From Histomonas meleagridis (lineage: Eukaryota; Parabasalia; Tritrichomonadida; Dientamoebidae): a stretch of 64,000 bases of DNA. Shown one piece after another: positions 21,165 through 30,251 of the stretch. Made by a program: the position numbers and the translations under genes. Positions within the stretch are counted from its first letter, which is position 1. Each line of letters starts with the position of its first letter. The stretch is taken from the NCBI GenBank assembly GCA_020186115.1, contig WSYJ01000060.1, positions 124,001-188,000 of the forward strand. Reading direction: 5' to 3'. The notes below the pieces were generated by a model. It searched no databases. It saw only the letters and a list, made by a program, of their open reading frames with translations, and was not told the origin of the DNA.

Positions 21165-24100
21165 ATGAGTAAACCCAAAGTAAAAAGACAGAGAATACAA
21201 AGGAATACTGAACAGCATGTAAACCCAGCGCCACATGCTCCACCACCAATGCAATCACATGTTGATGTATCTCAATTTGAAATGCAACGAAATTTGATCA
21301 AACAAATGCGACAGTCAGGGCAAACAGACACTGCTGACTTACTTGAGCTTCAAATGGAACTTCAAATTAAACAAGAAGAAGTCAAAGGACTTCGTTTACA
21401 AGGCCAAAAAGAAGCTGCTGATCAACTCAATTCTCATGTTGAAGATCTTATCCAGAGGATTACTGCCTTGCAAGATAGGCTACAAGGTTTTACAGCACAA
21501 CCACAACCACAATCTCCACCAGTTCAATCACCACCACAACAACAGCAACAACAAGCCCATACTCAACCACCACCAGTTCAACCAGCATCACCGCCGCCGC
21601 CACAAATCCAACCATCATCGCCACCTCCCCCATCCCCATCTCCTCAACCACAATATAAGCCATCACCACCACCTCCACCACAACATCAGCCTCCATCACC
21701 ACAATATCAGCCACCTCCACCACAACATCAATCTCCTCAACCACAGTATCAGCCTCCATCACCACAACATCAGCCACCTCCTCAATCAGAAGTAAGGAAG
21801 AAGAAAAACATAAAAAGCAAACAAATTGGCGGAGGCAAAAAGGAAGCACCAGTTTCGCCGCCTCCACAGCAGCAAAAGCAAGTCACAGGCAAGCAGTCCA
21901 CTGTTGCTGCAGGTGTTATTTCACTTCTTGGGCAGACGCCAACCACATCAGCACCCTCGAGTAATGAAATTGTTGAATCTGATGATATTCCAGACATTGA
22001 TATCTTTGATGAAAACGGCGGTCTTAAAACCAATGAATTATCATCATATTCAAGTTCATCATTATTACTTAATACGTCTGTAAGTGGCGGGTATGTAAGT
22101 ACAGCGCAATTAAGGCCAAGCTTTTTCGGAGCTGATGATGAAAAAGTACCGCAATATTGCCATAAGAATTATGATCTATCCAAGCTCAAACGTTCAGAAG
22201 CTGTTAAGATAATGGGGAAATATTCTACATATGAATATGCAAAATATTTTGGTCGAAAGATGGAGGAAATTGAAGAAAGATTTGAACAAGAATATAAATC
22301 AATGGCGAAACAAGATACACCACCTATGGTTATTGAAGAAGAAGAAGAAAAAACTCAAGGAAGAAAAGATGTAGAAAAGATTATGGTTGGATTAACAGGT
22401 ACAATGACTGATATCGCAATGAACTTCATGTTGACAAAATGTAACTTCACAAAAATACCATATAAAGCGCCTTCATTTGATTTCGAAAAAGGAGGTCTAA
22501 ATGATATTTATACATATAGTGTAGATGAAGCTTCTAATTATATTATGGGAAAAACAAATGATGACTTAACTATTAAGAAGATGATTTCTGATTTAGAAGT
22601 AACAATTGGAATTCAAAAAGAAAACGAAGAAGAAGAACAAATTGAAGTTAAAGAAGAAAATGAAACGAAAGAAGAAGAAAAAGAGGAAAAGGAAGTAATA
22701 CAAAAAGAAGAAAAAGAAGTAAAAGAGGAAAAGGAAGTAATAAAAAAAGAAGAAAAAGAAGAACAGAAAGTCGAAAAAGAAGTGAAAGAAAACATTGAAA
22801 AAGTAGAGAATGATGAGAAAGAAAAACAACCAAAAGAAGAAACAAATAAAGAAGAGGAGAAAGAAGAAACGAAAGAACAGCCGAAGGAAGAGAAACCAAG
22901 TCCACAACCAAAGCAAAACTTGAAGGAAATTCCTATTTCTGAAATGATGAAGAACTTAAGGACAATGGTCGGAATGTGGGCAACCGAAAACGCGCAGAAA
23001 AGCACCAACGAAGCTGAAAAGCCACCAACACCAGAAGCTAAAGAAACGAAAGAAGAAGCTAAAGAAGAGCCAAACACTGAGAAGAAAGAGAACGAAACTA
23101 AGGAAGAAGCGAATGCTGAAAAGAAAGAAACAGAAACTAAAGAAGAACCACAAGCTAAAGAAGAACCAAATTTTGAGAAGAAAGAAGACAAAGCGAAAGA
23201 AGAACCAAATGTTGAGAAGAAAGAAGACAAAGCGAAAGAAGAACCAAATGTTGAGAAGAAAGAAGACAAAGCGAAAGAAGAACCAAATGTTGAGAAGAAA
23301 GAAGACAAAGCGAATGTCGAGAAGAAAGAAGAAAAAGCGAAAGAAGAACCAAATGTTGAGAAGAAGGAAGACAAAGCGAAAGAAGAACCAAATGTCGAAA
23401 AGAAAGAAGAAAAAGCGAAAGAAGAACCAAATTTTGAGAAGAAGGAAGACAAAGCGAATGTTGAGAAGAAAGAAGAAAATGATATTCAGCCAAAAGAATC
23501 GAATGAGACAGAAGAAGATGACGAGGTGGCGCTATACAAAGAGCTGTTTCAGGATGACGACGACATCAACTATCCCAAAGAGATCGCAAGGACGTATGCC
23601 TCAATGATTGGCGATACGCCAAGTGATAAATTTGTATTTGACTTATCAAGCCATAACTCATTCAAGATAATAATGATGATATCAAGTTTCTTTGCAGATG
23701 GTTTAAAGGAAACACCACAAAAATTATTCCAAGAAATGAATCGAATTCTATTGGATGATGAAAACGAGAAATTAATTTTCAAAGACTTCAAGTTGACCGT
23801 TAACCCTCCAAAAGGAAAAGTGACACCGGTTATGATCGTTGTCAAAACTGTTATTGAACTTCTTATTAATGGATATTGTTCAGAATTATTACGATACTTT
23901 AATAACAATGAATCATTTAAACGTGAATATTATTATGAAGATTCGCCATTTATGAACAATGAAGTTAATGAATCGATTTCAGAAATCATTAATGAGATTG
24001 AATGTCATAAATTCATAGGCCAGTTTCCATATTCTGAATTACCAATTACATTCCAACCAATACCATCCACACAAATCTCAAAGAGATTTACTAACATTAT

Positions 24101-24566
24101 TAATAATTATATTTTAATCTCACGAAATAATTTATTGACTAAAAGTGAACCACCAATTGAACCGATCATCGAATTAATTAAAGTATATAACGAAACATTC
24201 TTAACATATAAGAATGGTGAAATTGCATCAAACGATAATCTTTGGGATATCTATTTGTCAATTGCTAAGAATAAGCCAAAAGTTTTACATCATCAAATGT
24301 ATGAATCATTTAAAGAAATTGTCATAACAGAAGCTGCAAGTAAAGGTTCATCTTCAGCAAAGGCATTACAAGTGACAGTAAATGCATTAAATGCGGGTGT
24401 TCTCCCATTCGTAATTCTCTTCACAATCGATTTGGATAACTTCAATGGAAATAAAGTGCCTGCATATGTTGGTAACCCGTTGACATGCTTAAGAATTGCT
24501 CATGCACTATTACCATTGAAGCTGTTGAAGCTAAACGTAAATGTCCAACAGTTGAAGATGAAATAA
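21165..24566 (+). CDS. Large Pro/Gln- and Glu/Lys-rich protein with conserved-looking C-terminal domain
   Basis: The 1,133-residue product has four parts. Residues 30-110 are amphipathic helix or coiled coil. Residues 110-210 are Pro/Gln/Ser repeats (SPPPPQ, QYQPP). Residues 270-480 and about 780-1133 are globular and helical. Residues 485-780 are almost entirely Glu/Lys, ending in a 13-residue repeat (KEEPNVEKKEDKA). There is no signal peptide or membrane helix. I do not recognise the C-terminal domain; its regular Leu/Ile spacing suggests a helical bundle. The low-complexity middle may be a spacer or phase-forming linker (inference). The frame is intact despite repeats, unlike the STPGR gene. 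Confidence 0.85.
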   Translation: MSKPKVKRQRIQRNTEQHVNPAPHAPPPMQSHVDVSQFEMQRNLIKQMRQSGQTDTADLLELQMELQIKQEEVKGLRLQGQKEAADQLNSHVEDLIQRITALQDRLQGFTAQPQPQSPPVQSPPQQQQQQAHTQPPPVQPASPPPPQIQPSSPPPPSPSPQPQYKPSPPPPPQHQPPSPQYQPPPPQHQSPQPQYQPPSPQHQPPPQSEVRKKKNIKSKQIGGGKKEAPVSPPPQQQKQVTGKQSTVAAGVISLLGQTPTTSAPSSNEIVESDDIPDIDIFDENGGLKTNELSSYSSSSLLLNTSVSGGYVSTAQLRPSFFGADDEKVPQYCHKNYDLSKLKRSEAVKIMGKYSTYEYAKYFGRKMEEIEERFEQEYKSMAKQDTPPMVIEEEEEKTQGRKDVEKIMVGLTGTMTDIAMNFMLTKCNFTKIPYKAPSFDFEKGGLNDIYTYSVDEASNYIMGKTNDDLTIKKMISDLEVTIGIQKENEEEEQIEVKEENETKEEEKEEKEVIQKEEKEVKEEKEVIKKEEKEEQKVEKEVKENIEKVENDEKEKQPKEETNKEEEKEETKEQPKEEKPSPQPKQNLKEIPISEMMKNLRTMVGMWATENAQKSTNEAEKPPTPEAKETKEEAKEEPNTEKKENETKEEANAEKKETETKEEPQAKEEPNFEKKEDKAKEEPNVEKKEDKAKEEPNVEKKEDKAKEEPNVEKKEDKANVEKKEEKAKEEPNVEKKEDKAKEEPNVEKKEEKAKEEPNFEKKEDKANVEKKEENDIQPKESNETEEDDEVALYKELFQDDDDINYPKEIARTYASMIGDTPSDKFVFDLSSHNSFKIIMMISSFFADGLKETPQKLFQEMNRILLDDENEKLIFKDFKLTVNPPKGKVTPVMIVVKTVIELLINGYCSELLRYFNNNESFKREYYYEDSPFMNNEVNESISEIINEIECHKFIGQFPYSELPITFQPIPSTQISKRFTNIINNYILISRNNLLTKSEPPIEPIIELIKVYNETFLTYKNGEIASNDNLWDIYLSIAKNKPKVLHHQMYESFKEIVITEAASKGSSSAKALQVTVNALNAGVLPFVILFTIDLDNFNGNKVPAYVGNPLTCLRIAHALLPLKLLKLNVNVQQLKMK
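23155..23480 (+). repeat. 39-bp (13-codon) KEEPNVEKKEDKA coding repeat
   Basis: About eight imperfect copies encode KEEPN(V/F)EKKE(D/E)KA. Some units are shortened to ANVEKKE. Indels between copies are multiples of three, so the frame is kept. Confidence 0.85.
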
Positions 24567-24907
24567 ATAAAAAAACAAATAATAGGAATTGTGACGTGAA
24601 AACACTTTCATCGTTCTAAACCGACAAAACTTTTTGAACGCAAAGCGAATGACATTTTTATGGTGCCGACAATTTTATTTTCTCACAAATATCTTGAACA
24701 GGAAAAGGTTTTGGATGTTGATTTAACAATTTAGCAAATTTAAACGCTTTAAACAATTTAGTTACTACGGAATAATGCTTTGGAGAAAAGTATAATATTT
24801 TTTCTTGGGAAAATTGGAAAAATAATTTAATTTTATCTGTTTTTATTGAAACTTTTAAGATACATTAGGTGTCTAAAAAAATTCAGACATGAGTTTGAGG
24901 AATCTAA
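24567..24907. other. Intergenic, no gene seen
   Basis: A 341-bp region between convergent genes. I see no coding sequence. Confidence 0.35.
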
Positions 24908-25564
24908 CTAAAACTGATTAATAGTCATGAAATCAACAATATTTTCTGTTTTGATGAGCAAAGAGGACATGAGACAAGGAAATATTATAGCAGCAATCAA
25001 CTTGGGGAATGAGTAAAGAATAAATAAGCAAAGAGTGATGATGAGAAAACCTTTAGCTGGTGTCATATATGCTTTGATCCTGTGATATGTGAAAAATAAT
25101 ATCATTCCTAGTTTGAGAGATTTGGAGTTTTTGTCAAAGGTCCATTTATTGTCAAAGCGCTTTTTAATAAATAATGGAAGACAATAAATAAATAAGGAAA
25201 TGATACCAACACAAAAACCACATCCAACTGAAAGGGCAGACCATATGGCTGCTATTACCCAAAAATATGTTTTAATTGATTGAATATAATCAGACCAAAG
25301 GAAACCTCCAAAAAAATAAGCAATTTCAGGAATTTCTTCGAACATAGAAGAATATTGAGAAAGTATTTTGACTGTGTCATCATGTAATATCCAATTTGCA
25401 CCTTGGAAAGAAATCTGAATTTGTTGCGGAGCCATTAGTTGACACTTTTCATACAAGGGCACCCCAGAAGATGAAAATCGAAAACGAATTTCAATTAATG
25501 ACGTTATATAAATTATCAAAAAGTGGTTGATCCAAAATGGAAACAGATCTAAATGAAGATCCAT
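24908..25564 (-). CDS. Membrane protein, unknown
   Basis: The 218-residue frame opens with a hydrophobic segment that could be a signal peptide (FPFWINHFLIIYITSLIEI). An extracellular-like stretch of about 70 residues follows, then helices near 98-130 (VIAAIWSALSVGCGFCVG and ISLFIYCLPLFI) and near 172-204. The upstream ATG at 25564 overlaps the divergent plus gene by 28 bp. An alternative ATG at 25435 (MAPQQIQ) avoids the overlap and is preceded by GTGTCAACTA, but it would lose the signal-like segment. I favour the longer form only slightly. Family unknown. Confidence 0.65.
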   Translation of the reverse strand: MDLHLDLFPFWINHFLIIYITSLIEIRFRFSSSGVPLYEKCQLMAPQQIQISFQGANWILHDDTVKILSQYSSMFEEIPEIAYFFGGFLWSDYIQSIKTYFWVIAAIWSALSVGCGFCVGIISLFIYCLPLFIKKRFDNKWTFDKNSKSLKLGMILFFTYHRIKAYMTPAKGFLIITLCLFILYSFPKLIAAIIFPCLMSSLLIKTENIVDFMTINQF

Positions 25565-26835
25565 TCCATCAATGGGCCTTCAGTAACCAATGGATAACTC
25601 CATTTTTGAGTTTTGATTATTTCCAACAACCAAATTCGGAAGAAAGTCGTATATTAAATATCATTTCTTATATTGAAAAAATTTCTGACTTTTATGAGTA
25701 CCAGATGAAAGCAACAGCACCTCAAAAGCCATGTTTTCAACCTTTTCCGATGTCAATGACATCATCCTCATTATATTTAGCAAACATTCATTTTTTTCTT
25801 CAGAAAAAGTTATACAAAGCTCGATGTAAGGCGTATGAATTAGCTATGAAACGCATATGTGATTTAGTTGATGTCCTTCATTTAGCACTTACTTCTAAAA
25901 TTAAGATATTTATTATCATTGATCTTCAAAAACTCTTTCATTCACTTTTATGCGACGACGAAAAGTGCGCAAGGATTTCAAGCAAAGATTCGGAAATTGT
26001 GAACCAAATCTCCAAAGAAGATATCATTATATCTGATGTCAACAGCCAAAAAGCTATTTTGAACCAAGTCCTAACTGGGATGAGTTCTGTGTTCGACCGA
26101 AAGTCACTTATTGTTGCTGATCATCCGATTGAAGAGAAGTTTTGTCAGCTAATTTTTAGCAACAATTTCCATTTCAGACAAGAAATTGATCAGCTTTTTT
26201 CAGGTTTTCATAGTCGCCATTCTTTTCGTGACCATTGTCTCTCTCTCATGCAACAGATCATCAACTTCTTCAACCTTAGGGATTCTGTGAGCGTTTCAAC
26301 TTTTTCTTTTATTTACTTTCGAACGATTTTTTCACATGGCATTTCTCTAAATCCAGATTTTTTTTTCGAACAAACAGAATGTGCATTCCACCTTAAATCT
26401 GATCAAATCAAAATTAAACAGACAGGGGTGCTAGAAGAGTTTTTACCTCAGCATGAAGAAAATGAATCAATTAAACAAATTGTAGCAAAAAACAAAGTAC
26501 TTATGGAAGCTTCCCATGATATTACATCACTTGGTTTTATGTCAAATCCTTTGGACGTGCTTGCGGGTGTAAATAATGTGCCTGTAAAAATACGTGAATT
26601 TGTTTCAGCCAAAGCAAAAAGTGAAGATGCACTTTCGTTTGATACTGTGTTCGGCCTGTTCATTGTGATTTTAGTAGCTAGTGATTTGCCTAATCAAGAA
26701 GAAGTTTTCAAGTTTGCGATAGATTTCACACCTGAAGAAGGACTCTCAGTTCCTCTTGAATATGCTAAGGCAACTGTTGTTGCGGCTATAATGCAATGTA
26801 ATACTATATTGGAAAACCTGAAAAATCATACCTAA
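25537..26835 (+). CDS. Probable VPS9-domain (Rab5 GEF-like) protein
   Basis: The 432-residue product is soluble and helical. Residues about 345-425 (KAKSEDALSFDTVFGLFIVI, then LPNQEEVFKFAIDF, then LEYAKATVVAAIM) follow the VPS9 pattern: an Asp-containing helix, a hydrophobic (L/I)IVxx helix and a closing helix with small residues. Residues 200-270 resemble the helical bundle preceding VPS9 domains. VPS9 proteins activate Rab5-type GTPases on endosomes. The match is by pattern and the catalytic Asp/Tyr pair cannot be assigned with certainty, so the call is tentative. It is divergent from and overlapping the 25564 minus frame. Confidence 0.5.
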   Translation: METDLNEDPFHQWAFSNQWITPFLSFDYFQQPNSEESRILNIISYIEKISDFYEYQMKATAPQKPCFQPFPMSMTSSSLYLANIHFFLQKKLYKARCKAYELAMKRICDLVDVLHLALTSKIKIFIIIDLQKLFHSLLCDDEKCARISSKDSEIVNQISKEDIIISDVNSQKAILNQVLTGMSSVFDRKSLIVADHPIEEKFCQLIFSNNFHFRQEIDQLFSGFHSRHSFRDHCLSLMQQIINFFNLRDSVSVSTFSFIYFRTIFSHGISLNPDFFFEQTECAFHLKSDQIKIKQTGVLEEFLPQHEENESIKQIVAKNKVLMEASHDITSLGFMSNPLDVLAGVNNVPVKIREFVSAKAKSEDALSFDTVFGLFIVILVASDLPNQEEVFKFAIDFTPEEGLSVPLEYAKATVVAAIMQCNTILENLKNHT

Positions 26836-26944
26836 TAAATGTGTTTTTGAAGTATCTCCCACTTGCTACTTTTGTGTGAAACAAAATCCCATATATTGAG
26901 TTCAAAGTAGAAATTCAAACATTATAGAGATGATAAAGAAAGAA

Positions 26945-26956
26945 GACGGCTTAAAG
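26945..26956 (+). promoter_or_regulatory. Candidate promoter element GACGGCTTAAAG
   Basis: GACGGCTTAAAG lies 26-37 nt upstream of the 26982 ATG. Similar sequences precede SmD1 (ACCGGCTAAAGG, minus, near 62650) and the Rab-like gene (AACGGCTTTTAA, minus, near 50075). Function is inferred from recurrence. Confidence 0.4.
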
Positions 26957-26981
26957 ATGGGTAAAAATTACCCTTATAACG

Positions 26982-27722
26982 ATGCCCGAGGTTCTTTTCG
27001 AGCCAAAATTCGATGAACCCGAGAAAATGCAGGCCTTTTTTGATGAGAAAGGGTTTGATGACTTTCTTCGATTTTCAGTATTCGAATCTTATTGTATAAT
27101 CGAATTTCCAACCATCAATAGAGCAAATGATTTTGTCGATTTTTTTAACGGAAAAATATTTAATGAACAAAAAGTACAGGCTAGAATTCTTGAAGACATT
27201 CCCCCTCCAAGATCGCCAGCTCCAATTCATAATGATTATCCTACAAATAATTTCAGATCAAAAACAATTTTGATTGAAGGGTATCCTCCAGATTTTTCAA
27301 CAGATCGAAATATGTATGAAGATTTTCGACACTATGGCTTTATTCGACAAGTTGAATCACATGTCGATTATGGTTACATCTCTTTTGATACCATAAATGA
27401 CGCAGAAAATGCTGTTCAACAAATGGATGGAGCAGTTGTGCATAATTCAAAAATAGCAGTTTCAATGATTCCAGATCGAATTCTAAATCGACCAAATATC
27501 TTAATTCCCTTAGCAATTGCAGAAAAAGAGGAACTATCTCCTGTAGCATTACGACCAAAAGATCCATATGTAGACAAAAAGAGAGATCGAATAAAACGTG
27601 AGTTTCCAAGAGATGATTCTTACAGGCCCAGAAGTATTCCGACTGAAAGAGATCATTCATATGCTAAAAGGGGTCAATTTGATAAGGAGAGAGTTCGGGA
27701 CTACGAGCGTGGTATTACATAA
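26982..27722 (+). CDS. RNA-binding protein with two RRMs, SR-like tail
   Basis: The 246-residue product has two RNA-recognition motifs. RRM1 (about 2-70) contains RFSVFESYCIIEFPT. RRM2 (about 93-160) contains KTILIEGYPPDFSTDRNMYE and the RNP1 strand VDYGYISFDTINDAENAVQQM. The tail (about 185-246) is rich in Arg, Asp, Lys and Ser, like the basic regions of splicing regulators. A role in pre-mRNA processing or RNP assembly is likely; the exact orthologue cannot be fixed. RRM1 is degenerate at its aromatic RNP positions. Confidence 0.85.
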   Translation: MPEVLFEPKFDEPEKMQAFFDEKGFDDFLRFSVFESYCIIEFPTINRANDFVDFFNGKIFNEQKVQARILEDIPPPRSPAPIHNDYPTNNFRSKTILIEGYPPDFSTDRNMYEDFRHYGFIRQVESHVDYGYISFDTINDAENAVQQMDGAVVHNSKIAVSMIPDRILNRPNILIPLAIAEKEELSPVALRPKDPYVDKKRDRIKREFPRDDSYRPRSIPTERDHSYAKRGQFDKERVRDYERGIT

Positions 27723-27935
27723 TTATGTTTAAATGTGTTCTTATTTAGTGATAGAAAATAAAATAAAGAATATGACTAACTATTTATTCAAATCCATTAG
27801 CATTCAAGTCTCCAAAAAAAATTCATGGCTAGTTGTTTCTTTGACTCTATTGATCATCATTTTCAATCATTAATTTTTCCTTTTTCTTTATATATTTAAA
27901 TATTATCAATAATAATATTTTTTATTAAACGAAGA

Positions 27936-28007
27936 GGGGCTGTAGCATAATGGCATTGCGTGAGACTCCAGATCTCAAGGTTGGGGGTTCGAGTCCCTTC
28001 GGCCTCA
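27936..28007 (+). tRNA. tRNA-Trp (anticodon CCA)
   Basis: The 72-nt sequence folds as a full cloverleaf. The acceptor stem GGGGCTG pairs with CGGCCTC (with G-U at positions 2 and 6), plus discriminator A. The anticodon stem TGAGA/TCTCA carries loop CTCCAGA, with CCA at 27968-27970. The T arm is GGGGG, loop TTCGAGT, CCCTT with two G-U pairs. The A box TAGCATAATGG and B box GGTTCGAGTCC match Pol III consensus. No CCA tail is encoded. Confidence 0.95.
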
Positions 28008-28009
28008 AA

Positions 28010-28019
28010 TTTTTTTTTT
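28010..28019 (+). terminator. Pol III T-run terminator of tRNA-Trp
   Basis: Ten consecutive T residues begin three bases after the tRNA 3' end, the standard RNA polymerase III termination signal. Confidence 0.85.
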
Positions 28020-28306
28020 CTTGTATTAATTCACGAATAAAAAGTCACTATAAATATAAAATATTTTTTGGTATTTTTCAGATAAAACTTTTGGAAAAAA
28101 TTTCATAAATCAGCTATCGTCATATATCATTTTTGTGTGAAGGTATCTCTTATTTTTATTTTGGAGATGGATTAAAGTGGTTGCAAAAGGAACCCCCAAA
28201 CACTTCAGTTTTTGAATAATAATCCGATTATTTTCTATTCATTCGATTCTGTCGTTTGGAAAGGTGACGTTTAGAATTTTTTTAAAGCGCCCTCGTAACT
28301 ACCAGC

Positions 28307-30139
28307 ATGACAGAAAAAAGAGAAGATATTCAGGAAGAAAAATATGACGAAGGAGAGGAAGATGAACAAGAAAAAATGTTAGGAAAAAAATCAAATGATG
28401 ATGAAATTAATAATATTGAAGGCAAAAAAGAAAATTGTGAAAAAGAAGAGGAAAACAAGGAAGAATCAAGTAATACAAAAGAAAACACAAGTGATAAAGA
28501 GAAATCTAGTGATACAGAAGATGATAAAGAAGAAAATAGTTACACAGAAAGTACAGAATCAAATGACAAAGAGAAGTCCGATGACACAGAAGACAAAGAA
28601 GAAAATAGTGAAAAAGAAGAGGAAGATAATGAAGAACTCAGTAATTCAAAAGAAAGCTTAAGCGATAAAGAGAAATCTAGCGGAATAGAAGAAGATAATA
28701 AAGAAGAAAATAGTGACGAAGAAGACAATGAGAAATCTAGTGATAAAGAAGATAAAGAAGAAATGAGTGGTAAAGAAGAAAATAGTGATAAAGAAGAAGA
28801 TAAAGAAGAAATGAGTGATAAAGAAGAAGACAAAGAAGAGAATAAAGAAGAAAATAGTGATAAAGAAGAAGATAAAGAAGAAATGAGTGATAAAGAAGAA
28901 GACAAAGAAGAGAATAAAGAAGAAAATAGTGATAAAGAAGAAGATAAAGAAGAAACAAGTGATAAAGAAAACAATGAGAAATCTAGTGATAAAGAAGATA
29001 AAGAAGAAATGAGTGATAAAGAAGAAGACACAGAAGAAACAAGTGACAAAGAAGAAGATAAAGAAGAAACAAGTGACAAAGAAGGCAAGGAAGAAAATAA
29101 CGATAAAGAAGAAACTAGTGATAAAGAAGACAAAGAAGAAAATAGTGATAAAGAAGACAAAGAAGAAAATAGTGATAAAGAAGACAAAGAAGAAATGAGT
29201 GATAAAGAGAAATCTAGTGATAAAGAAGAAGACAAAGAAGAAACAAGTGACAAAGAAGAAGATAAAGAAGAAAATAGTGATAAAGAAGAAGACACAGAAG
29301 AAACAAGTGACAAAGAAGAAGATAAAGAAGAAAATAGTGATAAAGAAGAAGACAAAGAAGAAACAAGTGACAAAGAAGAAGATAAAGAAGAAAATAGTGA
29401 TAAAGAAGAAGACACAGAAGAAACAAGTGACAAAGAAGAAGATAAAGAAGAAAATAGTGATAAAGAAGAAGACAAAGAAGAAACAAGTGACAAAGAAGAA
29501 GATAAAGAAGAAAATAGTGATAAAGAAGAAGACACAGAAGAAACAAGTGACAAAGAAGAAGATAAAGAAGAAAATAGTGATAAAGAAGAAGACAAAGAAG
29601 AAACAAGTGACAAAGAAGGCAAGGAAGAAAATAACGATAAAGAAGAAACTAGTGATAAAGAAGACAAAGAAGAAATGAGTGATAAAGAGAAATCTAGTGA
29701 TAAAGAAGAAGACAAAGAAGAAAATAGTGATAAAGAGAAATCTAGTGATAAAGAAGAAGACAAAGAAGAAACAAGTGACAAAGAAGGCAAGGAAGAAAAT
29801 AACGATAAAGAAGAAACAAGTGATAAAGAAGACAAAGAAGAAATGAGTGATAAAGAGAAATCTAGTGATAAAGAAGAAGACAAAGAAGAAAATAGTGATA
29901 AAGAAGAAGACAAAGAAGAAATGAGTGATAAAAATGAAAATAAAGATGAAGACAAAGACGAAACAAGTGATGACGAAGAAAGTGAAAGCGATGATAAAGA
30001 TGAGCCTAAAAATATGACCAAGGAAACAAATGAAGAAAAAGAAGTTAAATCCATTTCGATTACTACAATAGCAGTTGTTACTTTCGGTCTGGTTGCTGCA
30101 GTTGCAGGATTTTTGATATACAGAAGAAGACGTAAATAA
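28307..30139 (+). CDS. Acidic Asp/Glu/Lys/Ser repeat protein with C-terminal membrane anchor
   Basis: The 610-residue product is almost entirely low complexity: DKEEDKEE, NSDKEED and TSDKEE units over residues about 60-550. The last 30 residues are a membrane helix (SITTIAVVTFGLVAAVAGFLIY) followed by RRRRK. There is no N-terminal signal, so it fits a tail-anchored protein with a long acidic cytoplasmic rod, targeting ER, Golgi or hydrogenosome outer membrane. Ser in (N/T)SDKEE is an excellent casein kinase 2 context. The repeat may be length-variable. Long stop-free antisense frames here are by-products of the repeat. Function unknown. Confidence 0.85.
   Translation: MTEKREDIQEEKYDEGEEDEQEKMLGKKSNDDEINNIEGKKENCEKEEENKEESSNTKENTSDKEKSSDTEDDKEENSYTESTESNDKEKSDDTEDKEENSEKEEEDNEELSNSKESLSDKEKSSGIEEDNKEENSDEEDNEKSSDKEDKEEMSGKEENSDKEEDKEEMSDKEEDKEENKEENSDKEEDKEEMSDKEEDKEENKEENSDKEEDKEETSDKENNEKSSDKEDKEEMSDKEEDTEETSDKEEDKEETSDKEGKEENNDKEETSDKEDKEENSDKEDKEENSDKEDKEEMSDKEKSSDKEEDKEETSDKEEDKEENSDKEEDTEETSDKEEDKEENSDKEEDKEETSDKEEDKEENSDKEEDTEETSDKEEDKEENSDKEEDKEETSDKEEDKEENSDKEEDTEETSDKEEDKEENSDKEEDKEETSDKEGKEENNDKEETSDKEDKEEMSDKEKSSDKEEDKEENSDKEKSSDKEEDKEETSDKEGKEENNDKEETSDKEDKEEMSDKEKSSDKEEDKEENSDKEEDKEEMSDKNENKDEDKDETSDDEESESDDKDEPKNMTKETNEEKEVKSISITTIAVVTFGLVAAVAGFLIYRRRRK
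29221..29600 (+). repeat. 120-bp higher-order repeat (two 60-bp, 20-codon units)
   Basis: Successive 60-bp blocks encode DKEEDxEETSDKEEDKEENS with x alternating Lys and Thr, giving a 120-bp higher-order period repeated three times almost without change. Looser copies extend to about 28740 and 29930. Confidence 0.88.
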
Positions 30140-30251
30140 ATACACTAAACAAAAAAGACGTAAATAAATACACTAAATACACACACACAAAAACATATCA
30201 TATTAATTGAACAATTTTGATTTCTTTAACAAAATATGTGTTTTGAGTTCT

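Noticed and set aside
22593-23607. Several long ORFs in other frames over the Glu/Lys-rich part of the 21165 gene
   Set aside because: Same repeat artefact: low-complexity Lys/Arg or Phe/Ser strings.
28740-29950. CRISPR-like regular repeats
   Set aside because: Repeats are contiguous coding low complexity with no unique spacers; the organism is eukaryotic.
28540-30145. Two antisense ORFs of about 500 codons opposite the acidic repeat gene
   Set aside because: They are Ser/Leu- or Phe-only translations created by the absence of stop codons in the repeat's complementary strand; composition is not protein-like.
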